Assembly (NCBI GenBank): GCA_024639765.1
Contig: JAHEHU010000019.1
Location: forward strand, 1-42,162
Direction: 5' to 3'
Source of the DNA: Eudoraea sp.
GTDB lineage: Bacteria; Bacteroidota; Bacteroidia; Flavobacteriales; Flavobacteriaceae
Length of the DNA stretch: 42,162 bases
Notes under the pieces: generated by a model
The model's database searches: none
What the model saw: only the letters and a program-made list of their open reading frames with translations
Told to the model about the DNA's origin: nothing
Shown: positions 26,933 to 35,599 of the stretch, in pieces
Layout: every line of letters begins with the position of its first letter
Position numbering within the stretch: the first letter of the stretch is position 1
Program-made: the position numbers and the translations under genes

Positions 26933-27749
26933 AGATTCTAAGAACGATCTAATTTTGGAAGATTATCATAAATTGTCCATTCAGGTTAGCCTGAATGGAC
27001 TTTCTTTTTGTATTCTGGATACCATTGGCAAAAAGATCGTAAAAGCGGGAAAACACAGCTTTGACAATAGACTTAACCCCTATGAAGCCCAAAAGGAACT
27101 GAAGCGGTTTATTAAAGGGCAAAAAATCAAGGACTTCGAGTTTTCTGAAGTCGTAATTGTTCACAGGAATAATTTGTTCAGCCTGGTACCGAAGGTACTG
27201 TTTGATCCAAATGAATTGGCTAATTATCTGAAGTTCAATACCAAGATCCTGGCCAATGATCTTCTGGAGTACGATGAGATCCCGGGATATGATATGGTAA
27301 ATGTCTATGTTCCTTTTATTAACATCAATAATTTCATCTACGAACTCTTTGGTGACTTTGAATTTAACCATCACAGCACCGTTCTGGTGGCATCCTTACT
27401 GGGCCGTAATGCTTCCGGTTCAGAAACAATTTGTTATGCTTATGCGACTGACGATGAATTAGATCTTGTTATTCTTCAGAATAAGAAGTTGTTGTTCTAT
27501 AATAATTTTACCTACAAGACACCAGAGGATTATCTCTATTACCTGCTTTTTACGTTGGAACAATTACATCTGGATCCGAATGAAATCAAATTAAGGCTCT
27601 TCGGAAGCATTGAGGAAGGAGATCCTATTTTTTCCATTTGCCAGGATTATGTACATCATCTATCCATTTACCTTCCCAACTTACCAGATGCTCTGATATC
27701 TGATGAAACGGCTCTTAATGCCAACTATCTGACAATTAACGCGCTCTAA
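26910..27749 (+). CDS. DUF3822 family protein
   Basis: A 279-residue soluble protein. The opening LSIQVSLNGLSFCILDT and the NLFSLVPKVLFDPNELANYL segment match DUF3822, a family confined to Bacteroidota as far as I recall. The repeated beta-strand pattern at the start of each half suggests an actin/PilM-like two-lobed fold; this is inference. It overlaps the pseudopilin-like gene by 23 bases and its stop TAA abuts the rsmD ATG, so the three genes form a tight unit. Confidence 0.85.
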   Translation: MTKKETNKDSKNDLILEDYHKLSIQVSLNGLSFCILDTIGKKIVKAGKHSFDNRLNPYEAQKELKRFIKGQKIKDFEFSEVVIVHRNNLFSLVPKVLFDPNELANYLKFNTKILANDLLEYDEIPGYDMVNVYVPFININNFIYELFGDFEFNHHSTVLVASLLGRNASGSETICYAYATDDELDLVILQNKKLLFYNNFTYKTPEDYLYYLLFTLEQLHLDPNEIKLRLFGSIEEGDPIFSICQDYVHHLSIYLPNLPDALISDETALNANYLTINAL

Positions 27750-28292
27750 ATGAGAATCATATCTGGTACACATAAAGGAAGGCGTATCAGTGCGCCAAAA
27801 AATTTACCTGTAAGGCCAACAACAGACATGGCTAAAGAAGCGCTGTTCAACATTCTAAATAATCAGTTTTACTTCGAAGATATTCGCGTTTTGGACCTTT
27901 TTGCCGGTACGGGCAATATAAGTTTTGAATTTGCTTCAAGAGGTTGCACAGATATTACAAGCGTAGATAGTTATCCCGGATGTATAAAATTCATTAGTGA
28001 GAAAGCTGCAGAATGGGGTTTTAATATCAAAGCAGTGAAAACGGATGTTTTTAAGTTTCTGGAATCGGCAACTGAAAGCTATGATCTGATCTTTGTGGAT
28101 CCTCCTTACGATATGCCCCTGGAACATTTTTGTAAGATCCACAGGCTGGTATATGAACGAAATTTACTTGCACCCTCAGGAACATTGATCATAGAACACT
28201 CCAAGCAAATGGAACTTTCGCACCTATCGCATCATACTTCTGTGAGAAAATACGGGAGTAGTTTGTTTAGTTTCTACCAGAAGGAGGTATAA
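27750..28292 (+). CDS. rsmD: 16S rRNA (guanine(966)-N(2))-methyltransferase
   Basis: A 180-residue class I SAM-dependent methyltransferase that modifies G966 of 16S rRNA. The N-terminal MRIISGTHKGRRISAPK and RPTTDMAKEALFNIL are RsmD signatures; the SAM motif VLDLFAGTGNISFE is near residue 47 and the catalytic FVDPPYDMP near 116. Length is close to the family norm. It starts directly after the DUF3822 stop. Its stop codon lies within the A-run that, on the other strand, forms the U-tail of the RNase P RNA terminator. Confidence 0.94.
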   Translation: MRIISGTHKGRRISAPKNLPVRPTTDMAKEALFNILNNQFYFEDIRVLDLFAGTGNISFEFASRGCTDITSVDSYPGCIKFISEKAAEWGFNIKAVKTDVFKFLESATESYDLIFVDPPYDMPLEHFCKIHRLVYERNLLAPSGTLIIEHSKQMELSHLSHHTSVRKYGSSLFSFYQKEV

Positions 28293-28295
28293 AAA

Positions 28296-28614
28296 AAGCA
28301 GATCATAAGCCGGATTCTGTAGCCTTTAAAAGGATCCTTATCATTTATCTGGATCTTTGGTTACCCAAAGACTCTATCCGCCTACCCTTCAGCTTGGACG
28401 TGCCGCCCTCAAACACTGATTTACATGGCGTTTCACCACATAGAGTTTACATGATTTCACTACAGCTTAACCTGTACATTCTTTCTGTTGCACTAGTCCG
28501 CCCCACCCCGATTGTTATCGGAACGGGTGACGGGTGTTACCCGCTATGTTGCACTTTGGTGTCCGGACTTTCCTCCTCCCGCATCAAACGGGAAGCGATA
28601 AGGTGACCTGCTTC
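28296..28614 (-). ncRNA. rnpB: RNase P RNA (bacterial type A)
   Basis: About 319 bases on the minus strand. Conserved elements read in order: GAGGAAAGTCCGG near the 5' end, the AACAGAAAG segment, the GGATAGAGTCTTTGGGTAA region, and the 3' ACAGAATCCGGCTTAT. The ends pair to form P1 (28605-28614 with 28296-28304). A consensus -7 element sits at 28618-28625, setting the 5' end near 28612-28614. A run of seven T follows P1, acting with it as terminator. It is convergent with rsmD and divergent from dnaX. It is the catalytic RNA that matures tRNA 5' ends. Confidence 0.95.
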
Positions 28615-28617
28615 TTG

Positions 28618-28625
28618 CAAAGGTA
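28618..28625 (-). promoter_or_regulatory. rnpB promoter -7 element
   Basis: The minus strand reads TACCTTTG, a full consensus match, about 4 bases before the P1 stem; only TTT is found at the -33 distance. Its position fits a transcript starting at the mature 5' end. Confidence 0.6.
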
Positions 28626-28690
28626 CAGGAATTGTTGATAAAAATTAGGGAATAGCAGTGAAAAGAAAGTCCATAAATGAACGCTATTTT

Positions 28691-28698
28691 TATATTTG
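28691..28698 (+). promoter_or_regulatory. candidate dnaX promoter -7 element
   Basis: TATATTTG fits TAnnTTTG and lies 45 bases before the dnaX GTG; no TTG at the proper distance. Confidence 0.45.
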
Positions 28699-28743
28699 TA
28701 AGGATGGTATGTATGTCAGCTTTAAATTCCTAATCTAGAACTT

Positions 28744-30564
28744 GTGGAACCTTTTATAGTCTCAGCCCGAAAGTATAGACCCCAAACATTCAAAGACGTT
28801 GTGGGGCAGGAAGCTATTACCAATACACTGGTAAATGCCATCGATAATAATCACCTGGCTCAGGCCCTATTATTTTGTGGTCCAAGGGGCGTTGGAAAGA
28901 CCACTTGTGCCAGAATACTGGCGAAACAGATCAATAGGGATGGTACTGAAAAGGAAGATGAGGACTTTGCATTTAATATCTTTGAGCTAGATGCCGCGTC
29001 TAACAATTCTGTAGATGATATACGAAATCTGATTGATCAGGTACGTATCCCTCCACAGGTAGGAAAATACAAAGTATATATCATTGATGAGGTGCATATG
29101 CTTTCTCAGTCGGCATTTAACGCTTTTCTGAAGACCCTTGAAGAGCCTCCCAAACATGCTATTTTTATTCTGGCTACCACCGAAAAGCATAAAATTATCC
29201 CAACCATACTTTCGAGATGTCAAATATTTGATTTTAAACGCATTACCGTTTCAGACGCAGCAAATTATCTCAAATATATCGCAGAACAGCAGGGCATAAA
29301 TGCCGAGGATGATGCACTTCACATCATTGCCCAGAAGGCAGATGGTGCGTTGCGCGATGCGCTTTCTATTTTTGACAGGGTGGTTAGCTTTTCCGGAAAA
29401 GAGCTAACACGTAAGGCAGTTACAGAAAACCTGAACGTCTTAGACTACGACACCTATTTTCAAGTAACCGATCTTATCCTTAAGAATGATATTCCAAACC
29501 TTCTCTTATTATTCAATAAGACCCTGGCACTTGGTTTTGAAGGTCACCATTTTATCATTGGATTGGCCTCACATTTCAGAGATTTAATGGTTTGCCAACA
29601 CCATGAAACCATTGCCTTGTTGGAAGTTGGAGACAACGCTAAGAAATTATATCTGGAACAGGCCAAAAAGACCTCTCAGGAATTTCTATTAAATGCCCTT
29701 GAGATAGCAAATCAGGTAGATCTGCAATACAAAAGCAGTAAAAATGCCCGTTTATTAGTAGAACTGGCCCTTATGAAGCTGGCTTCCCTTACATTCAAAG
29801 GTGAAAAAAAAAATCCTGACCACAGCTCAACAAGGCTCATTCCATTAGGGCAGTTGATCCCTGCTTCCTTTTTTCATCATTCTGTCACCACATCCGTTAA
29901 AAATGCTATAGTTGAGGACATAAGTGATCCAATACCTCTTGCCGATGAAAAAGTGGTGGCAACGGCCGTTAACCAGCAAAAGGAGCCAACATTAGAGGAA
30001 ACCGAATTGAAGATGGCTACTGATATTGAGGATGTTACATTATCAGAAACTTCAACTATCGTCACTGCACCAGCCAGGAAGATCCACATAAAGGAGCAAC
30101 CTACCCGAGTATCCGGACTCTCTATCTCCAGCATCAAAGCAAAGAAGAAACACGAACTAAATAAGATAGAGGTTACCTACGATGAAGACTCTCTTCCAGA
30201 TGATCCTATCACCGAGGCGGAATTACTAAAACACTGGCATTCTTATGTTAAACTGTTGGATGAAAAAGGAAAGAAAATCCTAGCCAGTAACCTAAGTTCT
30301 GATACCCCAAAAATTAAGGATGGAACAACCATTGTCATTGAATTACCTAATGACACCATGAAAAAAGAGGTGGAACGTGAACAGTTGGACCTTATGACAT
30401 TCTTAAAAAAGGCGTTAAATAATCATTATCTGCTACTTTCTATTTCCGTAAATGAAGAGACGATCAAAAAATATGCCTTTACACCACAGGAGAAATACGA
30501 AAAACTACGGGAAAAAAATCCGGCAATAGATCTGTTACGAAAAACGTTTGATCTAGATCTTTGA
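28744..30564 (+). CDS. dnaX: DNA polymerase III subunit gamma/tau
   Basis: A 606-residue clamp-loader ATPase. Walker A is CGPRGVGKTTCARIL near residue 45, the DEVHMLSQSAFNAFLKTLEE box near 118, and the SRC sensor motif in ILSRCQIFDF near 155. The region that in E. coli carries four zinc-binding cysteines is replaced by an acidic stretch (DGTEKEDEDF) without cysteines, as in other Bacteroidota. Residues about 380-606 form the tau-like tail. The start is GTG, since SARKYRPQTFKDVVGQ begins 7 residues in. Its last 12 bases overlap the end of the convergent membrane protein gene. Confidence 0.95.
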   Translation: MEPFIVSARKYRPQTFKDVVGQEAITNTLVNAIDNNHLAQALLFCGPRGVGKTTCARILAKQINRDGTEKEDEDFAFNIFELDAASNNSVDDIRNLIDQVRIPPQVGKYKVYIIDEVHMLSQSAFNAFLKTLEEPPKHAIFILATTEKHKIIPTILSRCQIFDFKRITVSDAANYLKYIAEQQGINAEDDALHIIAQKADGALRDALSIFDRVVSFSGKELTRKAVTENLNVLDYDTYFQVTDLILKNDIPNLLLLFNKTLALGFEGHHFIIGLASHFRDLMVCQHHETIALLEVGDNAKKLYLEQAKKTSQEFLLNALEIANQVDLQYKSSKNARLLVELALMKLASLTFKGEKKNPDHSSTRLIPLGQLIPASFFHHSVTTSVKNAIVEDISDPIPLADEKVVATAVNQQKEPTLEETELKMATDIEDVTLSETSTIVTAPARKIHIKEQPTRVSGLSISSIKAKKKHELNKIEVTYDEDSLPDDPITEAELLKHWHSYVKLLDEKGKKILASNLSSDTPKIKDGTTIVIELPNDTMKKEVEREQLDLMTFLKKALNNHYLLLSISVNEETIKKYAFTPQEKYEKLREKNPAIDLLRKTFDLDL

Positions 30565-30915
30565 TCTTTTTTCTGCCCATGTCTGGTATGTAAATACAAG
30601 CATCACCAAGGCTATAATAAATAGACCAAGTGCCTCACGACCTCGTTCTATATTCTCAAAATTTCCTTTTTCAAGTAAAATTCCCTCGAAAGTAGCTGGC
30701 CAAACCAGGATTCCACCAACACAGTAGGAAATAAACAAAAGAGCGCCAATACGGTAATTGAATCTGTGAAGAAAGAAAAGTAACGATGCTACACTGGGTA
30801 TCGCATACACCATAATCCATATAATAGGATCGGGGTCATTCCATTGAACAAAACAGGCCAGGGCAAATAAAATCATACAGGCAAAAGCGAACCATCGCAA
30901 AAATTCTTTCATCAT
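30553..30915 (-). CDS. TMEM220-like small membrane protein
   Basis: A 120-residue protein with about four membrane segments. The motif CFVQWNDPDPIIWIMVY near residues 20-37 matches the QYNDPDP signature of the transmembrane 220 family. The longest ORF extends 78 residues further, but that part is not membrane-like and would run over the promoter and start of the divergent miaE gene, so the MMKEFLRW start is chosen (ATG at 30915, or 30912). Function unknown in any organism. Confidence 0.75.
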   Translation of the reverse strand: MMKEFLRWFAFACMILFALACFVQWNDPDPIIWIMVYAIPSVASLLFFLHRFNYRIGALLFISYCVGGILVWPATFEGILLEKGNFENIERGREALGLFIIALVMLVFTYQTWAEKRSKI

Positions 30916-30994
30916 TCTATTAATAATAGTACTAGAAACTCCCAAGAAGAGTATAAAGATAACTTTTTGAAAAGTACGCTTTTCGAAGATTCTT

Positions 30995-31022
30995 TTGTAC
31001 CGGCAGAATTTTGGTATTTTTG
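30995..31022 (+). promoter_or_regulatory. miaE-like gene promoter
   Basis: TTG (30995-30997), 17-base spacer, TATTTTTG (31015-31022). Transcription would begin near 31029, which rules out translation starts upstream of 31054. Confidence 0.65.
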
Positions 31023-31053
31023 GACTCGTATCTCTAATTATCAAATAGAATAT

Positions 31054-31635
31054 ATGCTCGGACTTAAACTTCCAACAGACCCCAGATGGGTAAACATCGT
31101 TGAGATGAACATTGATGAGATCCTTACGGATCATGCCTATTGCGAACAAAAAGCTGCAAGCACTGCCATCTCGTTTATTGTTAGCTTTCCCGAATATCCT
31201 GAACTAATTAAAGAAATGATCTCATTATCCCGTGAAGAAATGGGTCATTTTAAAATGGTTCACGACAAGATCCTGGCCAGGGGAAAAACATTGGGGAGAC
31301 ACCGAAAAGACGAGTATGCCATTGCCCTGCATAAATTCTTTCCTAAGGGAGGCTCCAGGACCACTCAATTGATCCACCGACTTTTGTATGCGGCCCTTAT
31401 CGAAGCCAGAAGTTGTGAACGTTTTCGACTGCTATCTGAAGAACTAAATGACAAAGATCTGGCGAAATTTTATCATTCACTTATGATTAGTGAGGCCGGT
31501 CATTACACCATGTTCTTAAACTTTGCAAGGAAATATGGTGACAGGAATGAGGTAGATAGCAAATGGACTGCACTACTGGAGTATGAGGCTGCTATTATGC
31601 GAGAATTAGGCACCAAGGAACACATACATGGCTAA
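31054..31635 (+). CDS. miaE: tRNA-(ms2io6A)-hydroxylase (MiaE-like)
   Basis: A 193-residue non-haem diiron monooxygenase that hydroxylates the isopentenyl group of ms2i6A37 in tRNA. The iron ligands are visible as a glutamate in DHAYCEQKAAS, an E-x-x-H in SREEMGHF, a glutamate in EARSCERF and an E-x-x-H in SEAGHYTMF. The ATG at 31054 is used because the promoter places transcription just upstream and MLGLKLPTDPRWV is a typical start. It is convergent with the MFS gene (3-base gap). MiaA and MiaB are elsewhere. Flavobacterial MiaE-like proteins are annotated by similarity. Confidence 0.88.
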   Translation: MLGLKLPTDPRWVNIVEMNIDEILTDHAYCEQKAASTAISFIVSFPEYPELIKEMISLSREEMGHFKMVHDKILARGKTLGRHRKDEYAIALHKFFPKGGSRTTQLIHRLLYAALIEARSCERFRLLSEELNDKDLAKFYHSLMISEAGHYTMFLNFARKYGDRNEVDSKWTALLEYEAAIMRELGTKEHIHG

Positions 31636-31638
31636 GGT

Positions 31639-32934
31639 CTACACTTCTTTTAATTTATAGATCCAGAAAATACTTAAGGCTAACATCCCCATAAAAAAGA
31701 TCAGTAGTGCCTCATAATTGAACCACTGTGCAATAAAACCTATTCCTGCTGTTAAGAGTGTGAAACAGCCTATTAGTGTATTCGAAAGGGCTATGTACAA
31801 CGGACGTTCTTTTTCCGGTGCAAAATCTGTCATGTAGGTCTTTCTACTTAAACGCGCACCACCATGTGCCATCATGTTCAAAAGGATCAAAGGGGCAAAT
31901 AAGTAAATCGTCTGAAGAGAGGTATCCAGATACATGAACCCCATCACCAGTCCACAATTTACAATACCAAATACAGCTATTAACAGCATTAATTTACGGG
32001 AGGATCTGTCGGCGAACATGCCCCAAAAAGGACTAGAAACCATGGCAGCGATCCCTGAAGCAATAACAAAAATGCCAAGCCCGGTCATCCTGGCCTGGGT
32101 AGTTTCTTTTCCTATAATTACGAAAAAGGGTTGGGCCAGAGGAATTGCCATCAAAAAAGCTCTGGCTAAGACAAAATATCGCAGATTAGTATCTTCTTTA
32201 AGAAAATGTATCCCGGACTTGAATTCCTGAAGAGCCGTTCTTCCTCCCTCTGTAGCGCCTGGTTCTTCACTAATAAGTAGAAAAAACAAACCCGCCAGTA
32301 TCCATAATAGAGCTGCAGCCCCTACCAACAGAAGGATAATAGACATGGTATCCCAGGATGTTACATAGAAGTAAAGGGCTAATCCAAAAAGCAAGGTGAG
32401 AATTCCGCCTCCTGTGGCCCTCCACGCAAGCAGTCTCCCTCTACTTCCCTTGGGTATTGTTTTGGCCATTACATCCTTAAAGGCCACTGAGGAAACCCCA
32501 CTGGCTATGCTAAATAATAGAAGGAGAACTACGATGGTTATTCCTAGCTGAATACCTTCCAACATCGCAAAAGCAAGACCCATGATGAGAACCAGGAACG
32601 CTTGAACAAAGGCAGGGATACCCCAGAAATATTTCCGAACCGGAAATTTCCTAATTGCACCAGAAACGGCCAATTGTGGCAACAAACTTCCAAGGTTTTT
32701 TAGGGGGACGAGCATACCGGAGATACCGGATCCACTGCCAATTAAAGACAGTATCCAGGGTAAGGTTACACTGGGACTTACCAGTTGTTCTGCCAATTTT
32801 GAACAAAAACCGCTTACAACATTCTTAATAAAATTTCCGGGTACTTTTTTACAATGCTCTTCTCCGATAGACTCACAACTGCGAGATTCGAATTCCAGAT
32901 TTAACCAGATAAGTGCTTTATTTGTCTTCTTCAA
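31639..32934 (-). CDS. MFS transporter
   Basis: A 431-residue membrane protein with about 11-12 hydrophobic segments in two halves, the central loop at about residues 222-245. The first 40 residues are polar and Cys-containing, unusual for MFS proteins. DRSSRKLMLLIAVFG near residue 310 resembles the cytoplasmic loop motif DRxGRR. Substrate unknown. Its start overlaps the end of ppk1 by 17 bases, so it is translationally coupled to polyphosphate kinase and is the last gene of a sixA-ppk1-MFS unit. A phosphate- or polyphosphate-linked role is only a guess from that context. Confidence 0.82.
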   Translation of the reverse strand: MKKTNKALIWLNLEFESRSCESIGEEHCKKVPGNFIKNVVSGFCSKLAEQLVSPSVTLPWILSLIGSGSGISGMLVPLKNLGSLLPQLAVSGAIRKFPVRKYFWGIPAFVQAFLVLIMGLAFAMLEGIQLGITIVVLLLLFSIASGVSSVAFKDVMAKTIPKGSRGRLLAWRATGGGILTLLFGLALYFYVTSWDTMSIILLLVGAAALLWILAGLFFLLISEEPGATEGGRTALQEFKSGIHFLKEDTNLRYFVLARAFLMAIPLAQPFFVIIGKETTQARMTGLGIFVIASGIAAMVSSPFWGMFADRSSRKLMLLIAVFGIVNCGLVMGFMYLDTSLQTIYLFAPLILLNMMAHGGARLSRKTYMTDFAPEKERPLYIALSNTLIGCFTLLTAGIGFIAQWFNYEALLIFFMGMLALSIFWIYKLKEV

Positions 32935-35044
32935 GGAGTGGTTGAATGAGAACGTTTTTTTTGGTATTCAATCTATTGAGATAGTAATCATAAACTGCAA
33001 ATTGTGAACGAACCTTTGGCTTATTATTCCTTACATAACAATTATCCTGATCTTCGTTGAACCTGCGCGCTTTAACATTGTCGTTCCAGGAGATCTCAAA
33101 GGTTTCTATCAATTCCTTTTTGATTTCCTGATCGTAAATTGGGCATCCTACCTCCACCCTGTTTTCTATATTTCTGGTCATCCAGTCAGCCGAGGAAATA
33201 TAGACTTTTGGATCACCTGCATTGGCAAAGATAAATAAACGAGGATGTTCCAGAAATTTGTCTACTATACTGATTGCTTCAATATTTTCACTCATCCCCT
33301 TTATTCCGGGGATCAAACAACATATACCCCTAATTACCAACTTTATCTTTACTCCTGCCCTACTTGCCTCATACAACTTGTCTACCATTTTATAGGAGGT
33401 TAAGCTGTTCATTTTTATCTTGATATACCCTTCTTTTCCCTGTTTCACATTCTCGATCTCCTGATCTATTAGCTTTTTAAAAGCGCTTCTGGTATAATGT
33501 GGCGAGACGATAAGATGTTTGTATTTGTTGATCTTGTAGGTCGTTTCAAAGAAATCGAATACCATATTCAACTCCTTCAGGATCTTATCATTGGTTGTAA
33601 ATAAAGTATAATCTGTGTAAATCCTGCCCGTGGCTTCATTAAAATTTCCTGTACTTATGAACCCATAGCGGTTTATCCTATCATTTTCTTCACGTTCTAT
33701 GAGACATGTTTTACTATGAACCTTTAAGCCAGGGACCCCGAAGATCAATTTTATGCCTTCTTCCTGTAATTGTTCAGCGTAACCAATATTAGCGGTTTCG
33801 TCGAAGCGGGCACGCAATTCAATCTGCACAGTAACCTGTTTTCCATTCTTAGCTGCGTTGATCAGGGATGAAATGACCTGAGAATTATCGGCAAGGCGGT
33901 AAACAGTGATCTTAATAGTCTTCACTTTAGGATCTAATGCCGCCTCACGAAGAAACCTAATGATATATGAGAATTTGTGGTAGGGTGCATACTGTAAATA
34001 ATCCTTCTCTGCTATTTGGCCCAAAAAGCTGCCTTCCGGCTCAACACCTTTGATAGGCAAGGGTATTATTTTTTGATACATCAGCGTTTCCTTACCCAGG
34101 CTCGGAAAACTCATATAATCTCGTCTATTGTGATATCGCCCTCCCGGAATTACACTATCTGTATCTGTTATACCCATCTTTTCTATGAGAAATGACAGGG
34201 TATCTTCTTCAATATTCTTGTCGTATACAAAACGAACCGGGTCACTGATCTTTCGATTATCAACACTGGAAGATATCTTTTCTATGAAACTTTTACTGAG
34301 ATCATTGTCTATATCCAATTCGGCATCACGGGTAATTTTGATCATATGAGCAGAAATGGAGGAATAGTCGAACATGGAAAAAATACTATCCAGACAAAAT
34401 CGGATAAGATCATCCAAAATAATGATATAGTGTTTTTCTCCTTCCCTGGGCAACACAACAAATCTGTCAATGCCTTTAGGAATTTCTATAAGGGCATAAC
34501 TTTTTTCTTTGGTAAGATCTGCAGGTCTTTTTCCATCTTCACTTTTCATAACCATTTTTATGGCTAAATAAGCGGCAGAGTCCTTTAGCATGGGGAATTC
34601 CGCGAGGTCGTTCAAAATAATGGTCATTAACTGCGGACTTACCTTGTCCAAAAAATAGGTTTTTATGAATTTGGACTGTTCTTCCGTAACCTCTTCTTCA
34701 TTGATCAGAAAGATATTTTCTTCTTCCAACTCCTTTTCTATGTCTTTATGGATCTCTAAACTGCGCGTCTGTTGTTCAATCACTATTTTTGTGATCTCTT
34801 CCAATAGGTCCTTTGCAACTTCTCCGCCCAACACACTTTTACCAGATTTACCTGCCTCTGCGATACGTTTTACGGTAGCGTAACGCACTTTGAAAAATTC
34901 ATCAAGGTTGTTTGAGAATATACCGAGAAACCTGAGCCTTTCAATGAGTGGAACTCGTTGGTCAGCGCTTTCCTGCAACACTCGGTCGTTAAACTTCAAC
35001 CAGCTGATCTCCCTATTTATATACTGATTCTTTGTTTTAATCAT
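32918..35044 (-). CDS. ppk1: polyphosphate kinase 1
   Basis: A 708-residue enzyme that polymerises the gamma phosphate of ATP into polyphosphate at the membrane. The start is the ATG at 35044, whose ATGA overlaps the sixA stop; an upstream extension of 20 polar residues is not family-like. Early signature: INREISWLKFNDRVLQE. The autophosphorylated histidine is in GLKVHSKTCLIE, the second in FLEHPRLFIFANAG, and SSADWMTRNIENRVEV is the C-terminal motif. It is between sixA and the MFS gene, overlapping both, so the three are translated together. Confidence 0.95.
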   Translation of the reverse strand: MIKTKNQYINREISWLKFNDRVLQESADQRVPLIERLRFLGIFSNNLDEFFKVRYATVKRIAEAGKSGKSVLGGEVAKDLLEEITKIVIEQQTRSLEIHKDIEKELEEENIFLINEEEVTEEQSKFIKTYFLDKVSPQLMTIILNDLAEFPMLKDSAAYLAIKMVMKSEDGKRPADLTKEKSYALIEIPKGIDRFVVLPREGEKHYIIILDDLIRFCLDSIFSMFDYSSISAHMIKITRDAELDIDNDLSKSFIEKISSSVDNRKISDPVRFVYDKNIEEDTLSFLIEKMGITDTDSVIPGGRYHNRRDYMSFPSLGKETLMYQKIIPLPIKGVEPEGSFLGQIAEKDYLQYAPYHKFSYIIRFLREAALDPKVKTIKITVYRLADNSQVISSLINAAKNGKQVTVQIELRARFDETANIGYAEQLQEEGIKLIFGVPGLKVHSKTCLIEREENDRINRYGFISTGNFNEATGRIYTDYTLFTTNDKILKELNMVFDFFETTYKINKYKHLIVSPHYTRSAFKKLIDQEIENVKQGKEGYIKIKMNSLTSYKMVDKLYEASRAGVKIKLVIRGICCLIPGIKGMSENIEAISIVDKFLEHPRLFIFANAGDPKVYISSADWMTRNIENRVEVGCPIYDQEIKKELIETFEISWNDNVKARRFNEDQDNCYVRNNKPKVRSQFAVYDYYLNRLNTKKNVLIQPLLEEDK

Positions 35045-35529
35045 TTCCTTAATTCTTTGGGGATCACCACCTTTTCTGTTTTTCCTTGTTGAACGTCCCT
35101 CCAATGGGAAACTTCAAACGAGAGATGCACCAATCCTGTTGTGGGTACATTATCTAGATAGGTATCACCCCAGCTATTTGCAATTTGAGTGAACGCATGG
35201 TTATGACCGAAGATCATAACCACCTGCTGTGTATCTGGTAAATTTTTTACAAAATCCATAACATGTTCCCCGGAAAAATCATACAGCTCATTGGAAAGAG
35301 CAAAATCTGAATATGGTATTTTGAGATTCCTTAAGAATATTACACAGCTATGCAGGGCTCTAATAGCGGGACTAGAATACACCCCATGGATCTTAACCTT
35401 ATCTTTTCCAAAATAGTGAGATACTCTATGAGCATCCTGTATACCTTTTTCTTTTAATGGACGATCCTTGTCATCTACCCCATAGTCCCAGGAAGATTTT
35501 CCATGCCTCACCAATATTAAATGTTTCAT
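35041..35529 (-). CDS. sixA: SixA-type phosphohistidine phosphatase (histidine phosphatase family)
   Basis: A 162-residue short histidine phosphatase of the SixA group. The phosphorylated histidine is in LILVRHGKSSWD near residue 9 and the distal one in VVMIFGHNHAFTQ. The start is the second ATG (35529), giving MKHLILVRHGK as in relatives; the ATG at 35535 is also possible. SixA of E. coli acts on phosphohistidine proteins such as the nitrogen PTS. Here the stop overlaps the ppk1 start by four bases. PPK1 itself passes through a phosphohistidine intermediate, but a direct link is speculation. Confidence 0.85.
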   Translation of the reverse strand: MKHLILVRHGKSSWDYGVDDKDRPLKEKGIQDAHRVSHYFGKDKVKIHGVYSSPAIRALHSCVIFLRNLKIPYSDFALSNELYDFSGEHVMDFVKNLPDTQQVVMIFGHNHAFTQIANSWGDTYLDNVPTTGLVHLSFEVSHWRDVQQGKTEKVVIPKELRK

Positions 35530-35599
35530 ACGCACTTACTTACAAAATAGACGGAACATTATTTTACACCCCTAAAAAATCTCCTGCGGCAAGTTAACA

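Noticed and set aside
28394-28606. 70-codon plus-strand ORF over the RNase P RNA
   Set aside because: The sequence is explained by conserved rnpB elements on the minus strand.
30967-31053. N-terminal extension of the MiaE-like protein from a TTG
   Set aside because: A full consensus promoter lies inside it, so the region is not on the mRNA.
30913-31149. N-terminal extension of the TMEM220-like protein
   Set aside because: It would overlap the promoter and first 96 bases of the divergent miaE gene and is unlike the family.
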